Assembly: GCA_947630785.1 (NCBI GenBank) | Contig: CANRIW010000013.1 | Span: forward strand, 1-47,299 | Origin: an uncultured Oscillospiraceae bacterium | GTDB taxonomy: Bacteria > Bacillota > Clostridia > Oscillospirales > Oscillospiraceae | Reading direction: 5' to 3' | DNA: 47,299 bases | Part shown: piece after piece, positions 31,614 to 39,892 of the stretch | Numbering within the stretch: position 1 is the first letter of the stretch | Layout of the letters: every line of letters starts with the position of its first letter | The notes under the pieces: generated by a model | Databases searched by the model: none | What the model was told of the DNA's origin: nothing | What the model saw: the letters and a program-made list of their open reading frames with translations, nothing else | Made by a program: the position numbers and the translations under genes

Positions 31614-31642
31614 TTGAAACGGAGCGCCGTCCGGGTTATACT
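31614..31642 (+). promoter_or_regulatory. yqeC-yqeB-xdhC promoter
   Basis: TTGAAA (31614-31619), 17 bases, TATACT (31637-31642). Hexamers and spacing are identical to those of the selD promoter; the two -35 boxes form an inverted repeat TTTCAA-N13-TTGAAA. Confidence 0.8.
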
Positions 31643-31667
31643 GAGAAAAAAGGCGGGGGTGAGCGAA

Positions 31668-32336
31668 ATGACCTTTGGGGAGGCGCTGGATATCCCGGCG
31701 GGCGTCACGGCGGTGATCGGCAGCGGGGGAAAGACCACGCTGCTCTCCGTACTGGGGCGGGAGCTGGCGGCGGCCGGCCGCTCGGTGCTGCTGTGTACCA
31801 CCACGAAGATCTACCCCTTCCCGGACGTGCCGCTGGCCGTCTCAACGGCGGAGCTGAAGCAGGTGCGGCAAAAGCACCGTTTGTTCTGTGCCGGTACGCC
31901 CCTGCCGGGGACCGGCAAGCTGACGGCTCCGGCCCTTCCCATGGCGGCCCTGGCGGAGCGGTTCGACTATGTGCTGGTGGAGGCGGACGGCGCCGCCGGG
32001 CACCCGCTGAAGGCCCACGCGCCCCACGAGCCGGTGATCCCGCCGGAGGCCCGGCAGGTGATCTGCGTGGCGGGGCTCACCGGCCTGGGACAGCCGATTG
32101 CCGCCGCAGCCCACCGGCCGGAGCTGTACGCCCGGCTGGCGGGGGCCGGCATGGACGAGGCCGTCACGCCGGAGATCGCCGCCCGGGTGCTGAACGGCGA
32201 GAGCACCGGCTGGCGGTATTTTCTCAATCAGGCGGACACGCCGGCCCTGCTGGAGCGGGGCCAGGCCCTGGCGGCCCTGCTGAGCGGGCCCGCCGCGGTG
32301 GGGAGCCTGTGGAAGGGGGATATCCAATGCTTGTAG
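31668..32336 (+). CDS. yqeC: YqeC, selenium-dependent hydroxylase accessory protein
   Basis: 222 aa. P-loop protein with GSGGKTTLL at 18-26 close to the N-terminus, CTTTKIYP, and [24 protein letters not shown] in the middle, the signatures of YqeC. The family is linked by genome context to the maturation of selenium-dependent molybdenum hydroxylases; its chemistry is unknown. The ATG at 31668 has GGGGGT before it; a GTG three codons upstream is possible. It overlaps yqeB by 10 bases and faces selD across twin promoters. Confidence 0.92.
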   Translation: MTFGEALDIPAGVTAVIGSGGKTTLLSVLGRELAAAGRSVLLCTTTKIYPFPDVPLAVSTAELKQVRQKHRLFCAGTPLPGTGKLTAPALPMAALAERFDYVLVEADGAAGHPLKAHAPHEPVIPPEARQVICVAGLTGLGQPIAAAAHRPELYARLAGAGMDEAVTPEIAARVLNGESTGWRYFLNQADTPALLERGQALAALLSGPAAVGSLWKGDIQCL

Positions 32337-33124
32337 TCATCAAGGGAGCGGGAGATCTGGCCACCGGCACCGCTTTGCGGCTCCGCCGGGCGGGGTTCCG
32401 GGTGATCATGACAGAGCTGCCCCGGCCCACCGCCATCCGCCGGACGGTATGCTTCTCCCAGGCGGTGCTGTTCGGAAGCTGGACGGTGGAGGACGTCACC
32501 GCCCGGCTGGCGGAAACTCCGGGAGATGCCCTGACCATCCTTGAACGCGGTGAGATCGCCGTCCTCGTGGACCCGGAGGGGACCTGCATCCCGGCCCTGA
32601 AGCCCGACGTGGTGGCCGACGTGATTCTGGCCAAAAAGAACCTGGGCACCCGCATCACCGACGCCCCGGCGGTCATCGCCGCCGGCCCCGGCTTCACCGC
32701 CGGGGTGGACTGCCACGCGGTGGTGGAGACCATGCGGGGCCACTATCTGGGCCGGGTGATCCGGGAGGGCTCCGCCCAGCCCAACACGGCGGTGCCCGGC
32801 CTCGTCGGCGGCTTTGCCGGGGAGCGGGTCCTCCGGGCCCCGGCGGACGGGGTGTTCCGTCAGCTCCGGGAGATCGGCGATATCGTCGAGGCCGGGGACG
32901 CGGCCGGCACAGTGGACGGCCTGCCCATGGTGTGTCAAATCGGCGGGGTGCTCCGGGGCATCCTGGCCGACGACACTCCGGTCCACAAGGGCATGAAAGC
33001 CGGAGACGTGGACCCACGGTGCGAGATCGCCCACTGCTACTGCGCCTCCGACAAGGCCCTGGCAGTGGGGGGCGGCGTGCTTGAGGCCGCCCTGTCCCTC
33101 ACCGGGGCCCTGAGAAAGGAATGA
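32327..33124 (+). CDS. yqeB: YqeB (EF2563-type) selenium-dependent hydroxylase system protein
   Basis: 265 aa. It begins [24 protein letters not shown], a nucleotide-binding-like loop, and contains the family blocks TELPRPTAIRRTVCFSQAV, AKKNLGTRITDAP and ADDTPVHKGMKAGDVDPR. It belongs to the EF2563 family, which co-occurs with selenium-dependent xanthine dehydrogenase and purine hydroxylase; the precise reaction is unknown. The ATG lies inside the end of yqeC and the stop is four bases before xdhC, giving a tight three-gene operon. Confidence 0.92.
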   Translation: MLVVIKGAGDLATGTALRLRRAGFRVIMTELPRPTAIRRTVCFSQAVLFGSWTVEDVTARLAETPGDALTILERGEIAVLVDPEGTCIPALKPDVVADVILAKKNLGTRITDAPAVIAAGPGFTAGVDCHAVVETMRGHYLGRVIREGSAQPNTAVPGLVGGFAGERVLRAPADGVFRQLREIGDIVEAGDAAGTVDGLPMVCQIGGVLRGILADDTPVHKGMKAGDVDPRCEIAHCYCASDKALAVGGGVLEAALSLTGALRKE

Positions 33125-33128
33125 GCTC

Positions 33129-34046
33129 ATGAACCGGGAATTCGCGGACATTTTACACGCGCTGGAGCGGGACGGAGAGGCCGTCCTGACCCGGACGGCG
33201 GGCGGAACGCTCTACCGGCGGAAATTCGTCCGGCCCGACCGGCTGATCCTGCTGGGAGCGGGGCACGTCTCCCAGGCCGTGGCGGAGCTGGCGGCCGGAC
33301 TGGACTTCTCCGTCACCGTGGCGGACGACCGGCCCGATTTTGCCAGCCGGGAACGGTTTCCCATGGCGGCGGAGATTGTCTGCGCCCCCTTTGAAAACGC
33401 CGTCGAGCGCCTTTGCGCCGGCCCCCGGGATTACGTCTGCGTCCTCACCCGGGCCCACCAGTGGGACGGGGTCTGTCTCCGGGCGGTCCTCTCCGGGGAG
33501 ATGCCCCGGTATCTGGGCATGATGGGCTCCAGACGGCGGGCGACCGGGCTGATGGCCCTGCTGAAAGAGGCGGGCTTTGCCCCGGACCGTCTGGCGCGGG
33601 TCCACGCCCCCATCGGCCTGCCTATCGGCTCGGAAACGCCCGCCGAGATCGCCGTGTCCATTCTCGCGGAGATGATCCGGGTCCGCCGCTCCCAGCCAAA
33701 GGAGGCGGACGTCCTGGAGCGGACAGAGGTCCGGGAGGACCTGCTGCGCTTCGCCGCGGAGGGTGATGCCCCCAGAGCCCTGCTGCTGGTGCTGGAGACA
33801 GAGGGCTCCGCCCCGGCCAAAAGCGGCGCGCTGATGGTGGTGGATGCGGCGGGCCGCACCGCCGGGACCATCGGAGGAGGCTCCGCCGAGGGCAGGGCTT
33901 TGCTGGAAGCCCGGCGTCTCCTGGGCACCGGAGGTGCAGAGGTCATCCCCATCGACCTCGCCGGCGGGGCGGAGGAGGGTGGAATCGCCTGCGGCGGCAC
34001 GATGAAGGTCCTCGTCGAGGACCTTCCTGTCACAGGCAGGCAGTAA
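33129..34046 (+). CDS. XdhC/CoxI-family protein, permuted domain order
   Basis: 305 aa. XdhC proteins bind molybdenum cofactor, help sulfurate it and insert it into hydroxylases. The Rossmann part comes first (LILLGAGHVSQAVAELAAGLDF near 39-60, then MMGSRRR and IGLPIGSETPAEIAVSI near 160-180) and the CoxI part second (VLETEGSAPAKSGALMVV near 220, GTIGGGSAEG, and CGGTMKVLVED at the end). In standard XdhC the CoxI part is N-terminal. Both parts keep their motifs. It ends 12 bases before the convergent mobB with no clear terminator between. Confidence 0.88.
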   Translation: MNREFADILHALERDGEAVLTRTAGGTLYRRKFVRPDRLILLGAGHVSQAVAELAAGLDFSVTVADDRPDFASRERFPMAAEIVCAPFENAVERLCAGPRDYVCVLTRAHQWDGVCLRAVLSGEMPRYLGMMGSRRRATGLMALLKEAGFAPDRLARVHAPIGLPIGSETPAEIAVSILAEMIRVRRSQPKEADVLERTEVREDLLRFAAEGDAPRALLLVLETEGSAPAKSGALMVVDAAGRTAGTIGGGSAEGRALLEARRLLGTGGAEVIPIDLAGGAEEGGIACGGTMKVLVEDLPVTGRQ

Positions 34047-34058
34047 AGTCGCGGCGCT

Positions 34059-34565
34059 CTATGGGGCGGAACGGGTAAAGCTGTCCCTGTTCCTGACGAG
34101 GAAGGCCGCAATCCCCTCTATGTCGTCCGGACCGAACACCGGCGCGGGAGCGTCCGGAACAGATGCGTCCGTGATCAGGGCGGCGAACCGGGAGAACGGA
34201 GCGGTAAAACCCTTCCCGTTCTCCCCCCGGCACAGGCCGAGCTGTGTATAGGCGCAGTCCTTGTAGCCCTCCACCAGGATCAGGTCCACATCCCGAATCA
34301 GAGACAGCGTCTGTTCCAATCCAAGGGGACGGCGGAGGAACACCGCCGTCTCCCCCGGTCCGTTGACGACGGAGCATACCGCCCCCGCGTCGGAAAACCG
34401 CCGGGAGTCCTTTCCCGCCCCGTCAAAGAAGAGGCCGTGGGCGTCGTGCTTGACCACCGCCACGCGGAGCCCTCTATCGGATAAAGCGGGGATCAGCTTC
34501 TCGATCAGCGTGGTCTTTCCGGAGCCGGACCAGCCCGCGAAACAGACGACAGGTATCCCTTCCAT
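34059..34565 (-). CDS. mobB: MobB, molybdopterin-guanine dinucleotide biosynthesis protein B
   Basis: 168 aa, normal length. GTP-binding helper of dinucleotide attachment to molybdopterin. Walker A is GWSGSGKTTL (11-20), then VKHDAHGLFFDGAGKDSRRF, typical for MobB, and DLILVEGYKD as the Walker B region. It lies last in the mod-moe operon, 23 bases after the molybdopterin-binding gene, with a GGAGG site. MobA is not seen here. Confidence 0.93.
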   Translation of the reverse strand: MEGIPVVCFAGWSGSGKTTLIEKLIPALSDRGLRVAVVKHDAHGLFFDGAGKDSRRFSDAGAVCSVVNGPGETAVFLRRPLGLEQTLSLIRDVDLILVEGYKDCAYTQLGLCRGENGKGFTAPFSRFAALITDASVPDAPAPVFGPDDIEGIAAFLVRNRDSFTRSAP

Positions 34566-34588
34566 GGTTCAGCCTCCAATCTCAGTGG

Positions 34589-35605
34589 TCAGTATCTTCC
34601 GAAGGTGCAGTTGGGAAAGTGACAGCTGAGACACATCTGGCACAGGCCGCCGTCTCCCAGGCGGATCAGATCCGCTTTCGTGAGCTGGTCGCCGGTAAAG
34701 ATCTGGGGCAGCAGCACATCGAAGATGGTGGCGGGCAGGCTGATGGCTGCACCCGGCACGCCCAGGACGGCCGTGTCTCCCAGATAGGCGACGAGCGTCA
34801 TGTTCCCCGGTTGGGCCGGGACCCCGTGGGACACTACCTCTGCCCCTAAGCGGCGGATGGCCGTGGGGGTCAGATCGTCCGGGTCCACCGACATACCCCC
34901 GGTGAAGATCAGCAGGTCCGCGCCCCGCCCCAGATAGCTCTTTGCCGCGGCCAGGATCATGTCCAGATCGTCGTCGCAGATGGTGACGCCCAGGACCTCA
35001 CAGGGGTACTCCGCCAGCTTCCGCCGGACCACGGGCTCGAACTTGTCCGCGATCCGCCCGCTGTAGATCTCCGAGCCGGTGATGATGACGCCGGCTTTTT
35101 TCTTTGTATAAGGCCGCAGGTCCAGGAGCTTCCGCCCCCGGCAGAGCTCCTCCGCCCGGAGGATCTGCTCCTCCTTTGTCACCAGAGGCACGATGCGCAT
35201 GGAGGCCAGCCGCATCCCCGGCTCCACGGGGTAGTGGTCCGGGATGGCGGAGATGGTGATGTCGCCGATGGAATTGATCTCCCGCAGCAGCTCTGTGTCC
35301 ACCCGGAACATCCCCCGTCCGTCGGCGATCAGCAGCATCTTGCCCTCGGAGGGCCCCTCGTAATGGGCCTCCGGCACGGGGGCCATGGCCGCCAGGCGGA
35401 GGGCGCAGTCCTCCTCGTGAAGTTCCCCGGCGGTCTCCTCCCAGATGAACACCGTCCGTTTGCCCAGGTCCAGCAGTTTGGGCACGTCCTCCCCGGTGAT
35501 CACGTGGCCCCGCTTGAAGGCCGCCCCCTTGAACCCGTCCCGCATGGCGGTGATATCGTGGCAGAGGGTCATGCCCACCGCCTTCTCCACCTCGATTTTT
35601 TTCAC
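34589..35605 (-). CDS. MoeA-like molybdopterin-binding protein with Cys-rich tail
   Basis: 338 aa. GTG start overlapping the moeA stop by four bases (GTGA). The C-terminal half is a MoCF-binding fold: GVIITGSEIYSGRIADKFEP, FTGGMSVDPDDLTP and GVPGAAISLP. The N-terminal half differs from MoeA domain I and II. The extreme C-terminus carries a C-x2-C-x2-C-x4-C cluster (CQMCLSCHFPNC), suggesting a metal or Fe-S site. Such proteins accompany selenium-dependent hydroxylase genes. It may handle the cofactor before insertion, with MoeA directly upstream. Confidence 0.85.
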   Translation of the reverse strand: MKKIEVEKAVGMTLCHDITAMRDGFKGAAFKRGHVITGEDVPKLLDLGKRTVFIWEETAGELHEEDCALRLAAMAPVPEAHYEGPSEGKMLLIADGRGMFRVDTELLREINSIGDITISAIPDHYPVEPGMRLASMRIVPLVTKEEQILRAEELCRGRKLLDLRPYTKKKAGVIITGSEIYSGRIADKFEPVVRRKLAEYPCEVLGVTICDDDLDMILAAAKSYLGRGADLLIFTGGMSVDPDDLTPTAIRRLGAEVVSHGVPAQPGNMTLVAYLGDTAVLGVPGAAISLPATIFDVLLPQIFTGDQLTKADLIRLGDGGLCQMCLSCHFPNCTFGRY

Positions 35606-36816
35606 AGCAGAAACCCCTCCAGTCTCGTTCCCGCCGGGAGCGGTCCGCTCCCCGCCGGGACGACGGCCATTACGTTACAGCCCACCGTGCTGCTGAGCAC
35701 CACATTCCCCTGGTCTTTTGGCAGGCGCATTTTCGCGGTCCCGTCCGACAGGTCAAGCCTGCCCCGCAGAAGCCTGGTGACGGGGCTTTTCTTATCAAAG
35801 CCCTCTGCCAGCGTCACCGGGAATGGGTCAGGCAGGCAGTCCTCCCTGCCGCAGAGCTTCCGCAGGGCGGGGCGGGCGATGAGATAAAAATTGGTGACGG
35901 CGGAGGCCGGGTTACCGGACAGGGCGCAGATGAGCTTTCCGTCCCGCGTCCCGTAGGCGCAGGCCATCCCCGGTTTGACGGCGCAGCCGTGGAACAGGAT
36001 CTCCGCCCCCGCCGCCTCCATGGCGGCCGGGGTCAGATCGTAGTCCCCAACAGACACCCCGCCGGTGAGCACCACCGCGTCACACCCCTCCAGCGCCTTT
36101 CCCAGCGCCCCGGCGATGGAGGCCGCGTCATCCCGGACGACGCCGCAGCAGACCGGAACGCAGCCCGAATCGGTGAGCGCCCCGGCGAGGGTATAGCGGT
36201 TGGAGTCGAAGATCTGCCCCGGCGCGCAGTCCCCGCCCGGGGGGACCAGCTCGCTGCCCGTGGAGATCAGCCCCACCAGGGGTCTCCGATAGACTGCCGC
36301 CGCCGTCCGTCCCTGGGATGCCAGTACCCCCAGCAGTCCCGCATCCAGTCTCTGTCCGCGCCGGGCGAGGACCGCGCCCTTTCGGATGTCCTCCCCGGCC
36401 CGGACGATGTTCTCCCCGCCCCGCAGCGGCGCGGAGATGGTCACCCGGCTCCCGGTGAACTCCGTCTTCTCGAACATGATCACTGCGTCAGCACCTTCCG
36501 GGATGGGGGCCCCGGTGAGGACCTTGGCCGCCGTCCCCGCCGTGACGGTGAAGTGGGGCACTCCGCCGGCGGGAATTTCCTCTAAAATATGCAGCGTCAC
36601 GGGGGCCTCCGGGGAGGCGTCCGCCGTGTCCGCCGCGCGCAGGGCGTAGCCGTCGTAAGGGGATCGGTCGAAGGGGGGCACGTCCGCCTCCGCGGCGACG
36701 GCCTCCGCCAGCACCCGGCCATAGCAGTCCTCCAGGGGGACGGTCTCCGCCCCCACGGGCTCTACGGCCGCCAGCACCCGCCGGACGGCCTCCTCATAGG
36801 TGACATCGGGCCTCAT
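35602..36816 (-). CDS. moeA: Molybdopterin molybdenumtransferase MoeA
   Basis: 404 aa, the standard length. Inserts molybdenum into adenylated molybdopterin. The blocks PPFDRSPYDGYAL (N-terminal domain), TGAPIPEGADAVIMFE, GLISTGSELVPPG, TGGVSVGDYDLT and ALSGNPASAVTNFY are all typical. The start is set at ATG 36816 (MRPDVTYEEA), nine bases after GAGAGG; two more ATGs lie just upstream. It follows modC by five bases and overlaps the next gene, so uptake and use of molybdate are expressed together. Confidence 0.95.
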   Translation of the reverse strand: MRPDVTYEEAVRRVLAAVEPVGAETVPLEDCYGRVLAEAVAAEADVPPFDRSPYDGYALRAADTADASPEAPVTLHILEEIPAGGVPHFTVTAGTAAKVLTGAPIPEGADAVIMFEKTEFTGSRVTISAPLRGGENIVRAGEDIRKGAVLARRGQRLDAGLLGVLASQGRTAAAVYRRPLVGLISTGSELVPPGGDCAPGQIFDSNRYTLAGALTDSGCVPVCCGVVRDDAASIAGALGKALEGCDAVVLTGGVSVGDYDLTPAAMEAAGAEILFHGCAVKPGMACAYGTRDGKLICALSGNPASAVTNFYLIARPALRKLCGREDCLPDPFPVTLAEGFDKKSPVTRLLRGRLDLSDGTAKMRLPKDQGNVVLSSTVGCNVMAVVPAGSGPLPAGTRLEGFLL

Positions 36817-36821
36817 CGCCA

Positions 36822-37865
36822 TCATCCTCTCAGCAAAATGATCTTCTCCGGGGGCAGCGCGGCAAATATCTCCGCCCCCCGGCGGGCGGCCCATTCCTCC
36901 TTGGGCAGTTCCATCCCGACGGGCTGAGCGCCCTCCGCCTCCGTTGGGCGCAGCATCACGGTGACGGAGAAGGGGTTCTCGATCTCCTCCGCCGCCCGGA
37001 AACGGAACACGTTCTCCCCGGCCCCGTCCGGGCAGGGGGTCACGTCGTGCATCCGGATGCCCACGTGGGTGACGCCGGTCACATCGCCGTCCACCCGCAG
37101 AGCCAGGCCCCAGTCCTGGGCAAAGACGTGCTCCCCGTCCAGCGCCCGGACGGCGGAGATGTTCTTGCAGCCGGTGAGCCGGGCCCCGTTGACGGTCCGG
37201 GGCGCGGCGAACACCGCGTGCTTCTCCCCGGCGGCCTCGATGCTGCCGTCCTTCATAAGAGCCACCCGGTCCGCCAGCCGGAACACCTCGTCCCGGTCGT
37301 GGGACACCAGCAGCACCGTCCCGCCGAACCGCCCGATGACCTCACGCGCCTCCTGCTCCAGCCGGAAGCGCAGGTGGCTGTCCAGAGCGGAGAAGGGCTC
37401 GTCCAGCAGCAGGACCTCCGGCTCGTTGACCAGGATCCGGGCCAGCGCCGCCCGCTGCTGCTCCCCGCCGGAGAGCTGGCGGGGCCGCTTTTTCTCCAGC
37501 CCCTCCAGGCGCATCCGGCGAATCATCTCTCTGACGGCCTCTGTGCGTGCGGCCCGGTCCCGGACCCCGCAGGCGATGTTTTGTTCCACCGTCATGTTGG
37601 GGAACAGAGCGTACTGCTGGAACAGGTACCCCACCCGCCGCTTCTGGGGCGGCAGGTCGATGTGCCGCTCCGAATCGAACAGCACCCGTCCGTCCAGGAC
37701 GATCCTCCCCTTGTCCGGCCGCTCGATGCCGGCGATACATTTAAGGGTCATGCTCTTGCCGCTGCCGGAGGCCCCCAGCAGGGCCAGAACGCCGTTCCCC
37801 GCCTCGAACCGCATCTGAAGCCGGAAATCGCCCAGCTTTTTCTCAATGTCCACGAAAAGAGCCAT
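36822..37865 (-). CDS. modC: Molybdate ABC transporter ATP-binding protein ModC
   Basis: 347 aa. Walker A GASGSGKS (31-38), Q-loop FQQYALFPNMTV, signature LSGGEQQR, Walker B VLLLDEPFSALD and switch histidine VLLVSHD are all complete. The C-terminal 120 residues are a TOBE/Mop-like regulatory domain. It powers molybdate import with ModB and ModA and precedes moeA in the operon. Confidence 0.93.
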   Translation of the reverse strand: MALFVDIEKKLGDFRLQMRFEAGNGVLALLGASGSGKSMTLKCIAGIERPDKGRIVLDGRVLFDSERHIDLPPQKRRVGYLFQQYALFPNMTVEQNIACGVRDRAARTEAVREMIRRMRLEGLEKKRPRQLSGGEQQRAALARILVNEPEVLLLDEPFSALDSHLRFRLEQEAREVIGRFGGTVLLVSHDRDEVFRLADRVALMKDGSIEAAGEKHAVFAAPRTVNGARLTGCKNISAVRALDGEHVFAQDWGLALRVDGDVTGVTHVGIRMHDVTPCPDGAGENVFRFRAAEEIENPFSVTVMLRPTEAEGAQPVGMELPKEEWAARRGAEIFAALPPEKIILLRG

Positions 37866-37866
37866 C

Positions 37867-38538
37867 TCATCCGCTCCTTCCCGGGGCCTGCTTCTTCTCC
37901 AGCAGGTTCACCGCCAGCAGCACCACGGCAGAGATGGCCAGGTTGACCATCACCCAGCGGAAGGCAAGCGCGTCGTTGTCGGTCCTCCAGAGCTGATAGA
38001 CGGTGGTGGAGATGGTGGCCGTCCTGCCAGGGGTGTACCCCGCGATCATGCTGGTGGCGCCGTACTCTCCCAGCGCCCGGGCGAAGGCCAGCACCGTCCC
38101 CGCCAGGATGCCCTGCCGGCAGGCGGGCATGCGGACGCGCCAGAAGATGTAGGTGTTGCTCAAGCCCAGCGTCTGGCCGGACTGGGCCAGGGTCTCGTCG
38201 AAGCTCTCAAAGGCCGCCCGGGCCGTGCGGTACATCAGCGGGAAGATCACCACCGAGGTGGCGAAGATGGCGGACCACCAGGTCATGGTCAGCCGGACGC
38301 CGAACACCGACAGCACCCACGCGCCCACGGGCCGCTTCGGCCCCAGCACCCGCAGCAGCAGATAACCCACCACCGTGGGCGGCAGCACCAGCGGGATGGT
38401 CAGTACCACGTCCAGCACACCTTTGACGATCCGGGGCGCCTTGGCGATATAGTACGCGGACAGGATGCCCAGAAAAAAGATGACGACTGTGCTGATCCCC
38501 GCGATCCGCAGGGAATTCCACAGCGGAAACCAGTCCAT
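37867..38538 (-). CDS. modB: Molybdate ABC transporter permease ModB
   Basis: 223 aa with about five membrane helices. The coupling (EAA) loop is seen in the stretch ETLAQSGQTLGLSNTYIF and in ARALGEYGATSMIAGYTPG, a ModB hallmark. It is followed by modC with a one-base gap. A hairpin with a short T-run lies between modA and modB, which may lower permease expression relative to the binding protein. Confidence 0.93.
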   Translation of the reverse strand: MDWFPLWNSLRIAGISTVVIFFLGILSAYYIAKAPRIVKGVLDVVLTIPLVLPPTVVGYLLLRVLGPKRPVGAWVLSVFGVRLTMTWWSAIFATSVVIFPLMYRTARAAFESFDETLAQSGQTLGLSNTYIFWRVRMPACRQGILAGTVLAFARALGEYGATSMIAGYTPGRTATISTTVYQLWRTDNDALAFRWVMVNLAISAVVLLAVNLLEKKQAPGRSG

Positions 38539-38571
38539 ATTGAAACCTGCCTTTCCTCCATAAGACTACAT

Positions 38572-38612
38572 GCAACCCCAAAGGGCGGATGGTGGGATGC
38601 CCATCCGCCCTT
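38572..38612 (-). terminator. Intercistronic hairpin between modA and modB
   Basis: AAGGGCGGATGG (38581-38592) pairs with CCATCCGCCCTT (38601-38612), 12 bp. On the minus strand only TTTGGGG follows, so it is a partial terminator or a 3' end stabiliser of modA mRNA. Confidence 0.6.
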
Positions 38613-38622
38613 GTCGTGCAGT

Positions 38623-39444
38623 TCAGGCCAGCGGGCTGAAGCCCACAGACTCGAACACGGCCCCGGCCGCGTCCCCGGCCAGGTAGTCCAGGAAAGCTTT
38701 TGCCGCGTCCTCGTGCTGTGTGACGTTCAGCACGGCGGCGGGATAGATGACCTGCCCGCACATCTCCGCCGTGGCGGTGTCCACGGTGGTCAGCCCGGCG
38801 GAGAAGGCGTCGGTGGCGTAGATGACGCCGCAGTCCACCGCCCCCTCGCTGACCTGGGTGGTGACTTCCTTCACGTTGGAGCCGTAGGTGATGGAGCCCG
38901 CGGCGGCCAGTTCCTCCTCGCTCAAATCATACCATGCGAAGATCTTCTGGGTGTACTGGCCCACCGGCACGTCCTCGTTGCCCATGGCCAGCAGAAGGGA
39001 GCCGTCCTTCAGCCCCGCCGCCAGATCGTCAAAGGACTCCACCCCCGCCTGGTTGCCCTCCTGGACCGCCAGGGCCACCTTGTTCTCCAGCAGGTCCACG
39101 CGGGTGCCCTGGAGGACAAAGTCCAGTCCGTCGGGGTTGCCGCCGCCGGCGTCCAGGGAGCCGTCCAGCTCGTTCATCTGCTTGGGCGCGGCGGAAATGA
39201 AGATGTCACACTCCGCCCCCTCCTCGATCTGGGTCTTGAGGGTGCCGGAGGAATCAAAGTTGAACACCAGGGTGACGCCGGGCGCCGCCTCTTTGTACAG
39301 GTCCGCGATCTCCGTCAGCGTCTCGGTCAGAGAGGCGGCGGCGAACACGATGAGCTCTACGGGCTTGTCCGCCGGCGTGCCGCAGCCTGCCAGGGGCGCC
39401 AGTGCCAGACAGATGCTCATAAGATACGCGATGGCTTTTCTCAT
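38623..39444 (-). CDS. modA: Molybdate-binding lipoprotein ModA
   Basis: 273 aa. Signal peptide with lipobox LAPLAGC, so anchored outside. The binding-fold blocks are ELIVFAAASLTETLTEIADLY, FNFDSSGTLKTQIEEGAECDIFISA and DCGVIYATDA, typical of ModA. It binds molybdate or tungstate for ModBC. AGGAGG lies directly before the ATG, next to the T-run of a leader terminator, so translation and transcription are probably both controlled there. Confidence 0.94.
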   Translation of the reverse strand: MRKAIAYLMSICLALAPLAGCGTPADKPVELIVFAAASLTETLTEIADLYKEAAPGVTLVFNFDSSGTLKTQIEEGAECDIFISAAPKQMNELDGSLDAGGGNPDGLDFVLQGTRVDLLENKVALAVQEGNQAGVESFDDLAAGLKDGSLLLAMGNEDVPVGQYTQKIFAWYDLSEEELAAAGSITYGSNVKEVTTQVSEGAVDCGVIYATDAFSAGLTTVDTATAEMCGQVIYPAAVLNVTQHEDAAKAFLDYLAGDAAGAVFESVGFSPLA

Positions 39445-39653
39445 GGTCTTTTCCTCCTAAAAAATGATCGTCCGTCTTCTTCAAGACGGACGACAAAAAG
39501 ACCGTCCCGGCCATCCCGCCGGCACAGTGATCGCGCTGTCCGCCTCCTTTTCAATCAGGAAGGCCGCTTCGTTTCCAAAACGACCCCGGCGCCGGCACAG
39601 CCGGCGCGGCCCCGCTCCCATAGCCGAAGCCGTAGGCAGGGGGGCTCGAAGAC
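39445..39653 (-). ncRNA. Structured mod leader, candidate riboswitch
   Basis: Leader of about 210 nt between a consensus promoter and modA. It has a stable stem at 39589-39596 with 39600-39607 (GCGCCGGC/GCCGGCGC), a short stem around CGTTT/AAACG, and ends in a terminator abutting the ribosome site. A short alternative pairing (GGACG with CGTCC) would compete with the terminator. Molybdenum-cofactor (Moco) RNAs control such operons; I cannot confirm that family by eye. Confidence 0.5.
39459..39492 (-). terminator. Leader terminator in front of modA
   Basis: CGTCCGTCTT and AAGACGGACG pair over 10 bp (39469-39478 with 39483-39492), 4-nt loop, then six T on the minus strand at 39459-39464, immediately followed by AGGAGG of modA. 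It is placed to act as a regulated attenuator. Confidence 0.85.
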
Positions 39654-39659
39654 AATTAC

Positions 39660-39687
39660 ATTATATCAGACGGCCGGGATTTGTCAA
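39660..39687 (-). promoter_or_regulatory. mod operon promoter
   Basis: On the minus strand TTGACA (39682-39687), 16 bases, TATAAT (39660-39665), both full consensus. The start would be near 39653. I see no feature in 39688-39808. Confidence 0.85.
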
Positions 39688-39808
39688 GTTCGCGTCGGGC
39701 GCCGCTCCGGCAGCGAAGCCCATGGCAGGCCCGGCTCCCACTCGCTCCAAACCTCTTTTGCCAGGCGGAACACCGCCCACGCCTTGGGCCGACCCACACG
39801 GAAAATAC

Positions 39809-39850
39809 GCGGCAAAAGGGCGGGGCTGATCAGCCCCGCCCTTTTGCCGC
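39809..39850 (-). terminator. Terminator after the FAD oxidoreductase gene
   Basis: A perfect 42-nt palindrome: a 19-bp stem (39809-39827 with 39832-39850) around GATC. The TTTT run inside its distal arm and GTATTTTCC beyond it fit termination on the minus strand. Confidence 0.75.
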
Positions 39851-39892
39851 GTCTGTGGTTGGTGAGTGGCCGCTATAAGGAGGATAAGAGGT

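Noticed and set aside
31541-31804. In-frame N-terminal extension of selD
   Set aside because: It would cross both divergent promoters and yqeC; the ATG at 31540 has a proper ribosome site and gives the family start.
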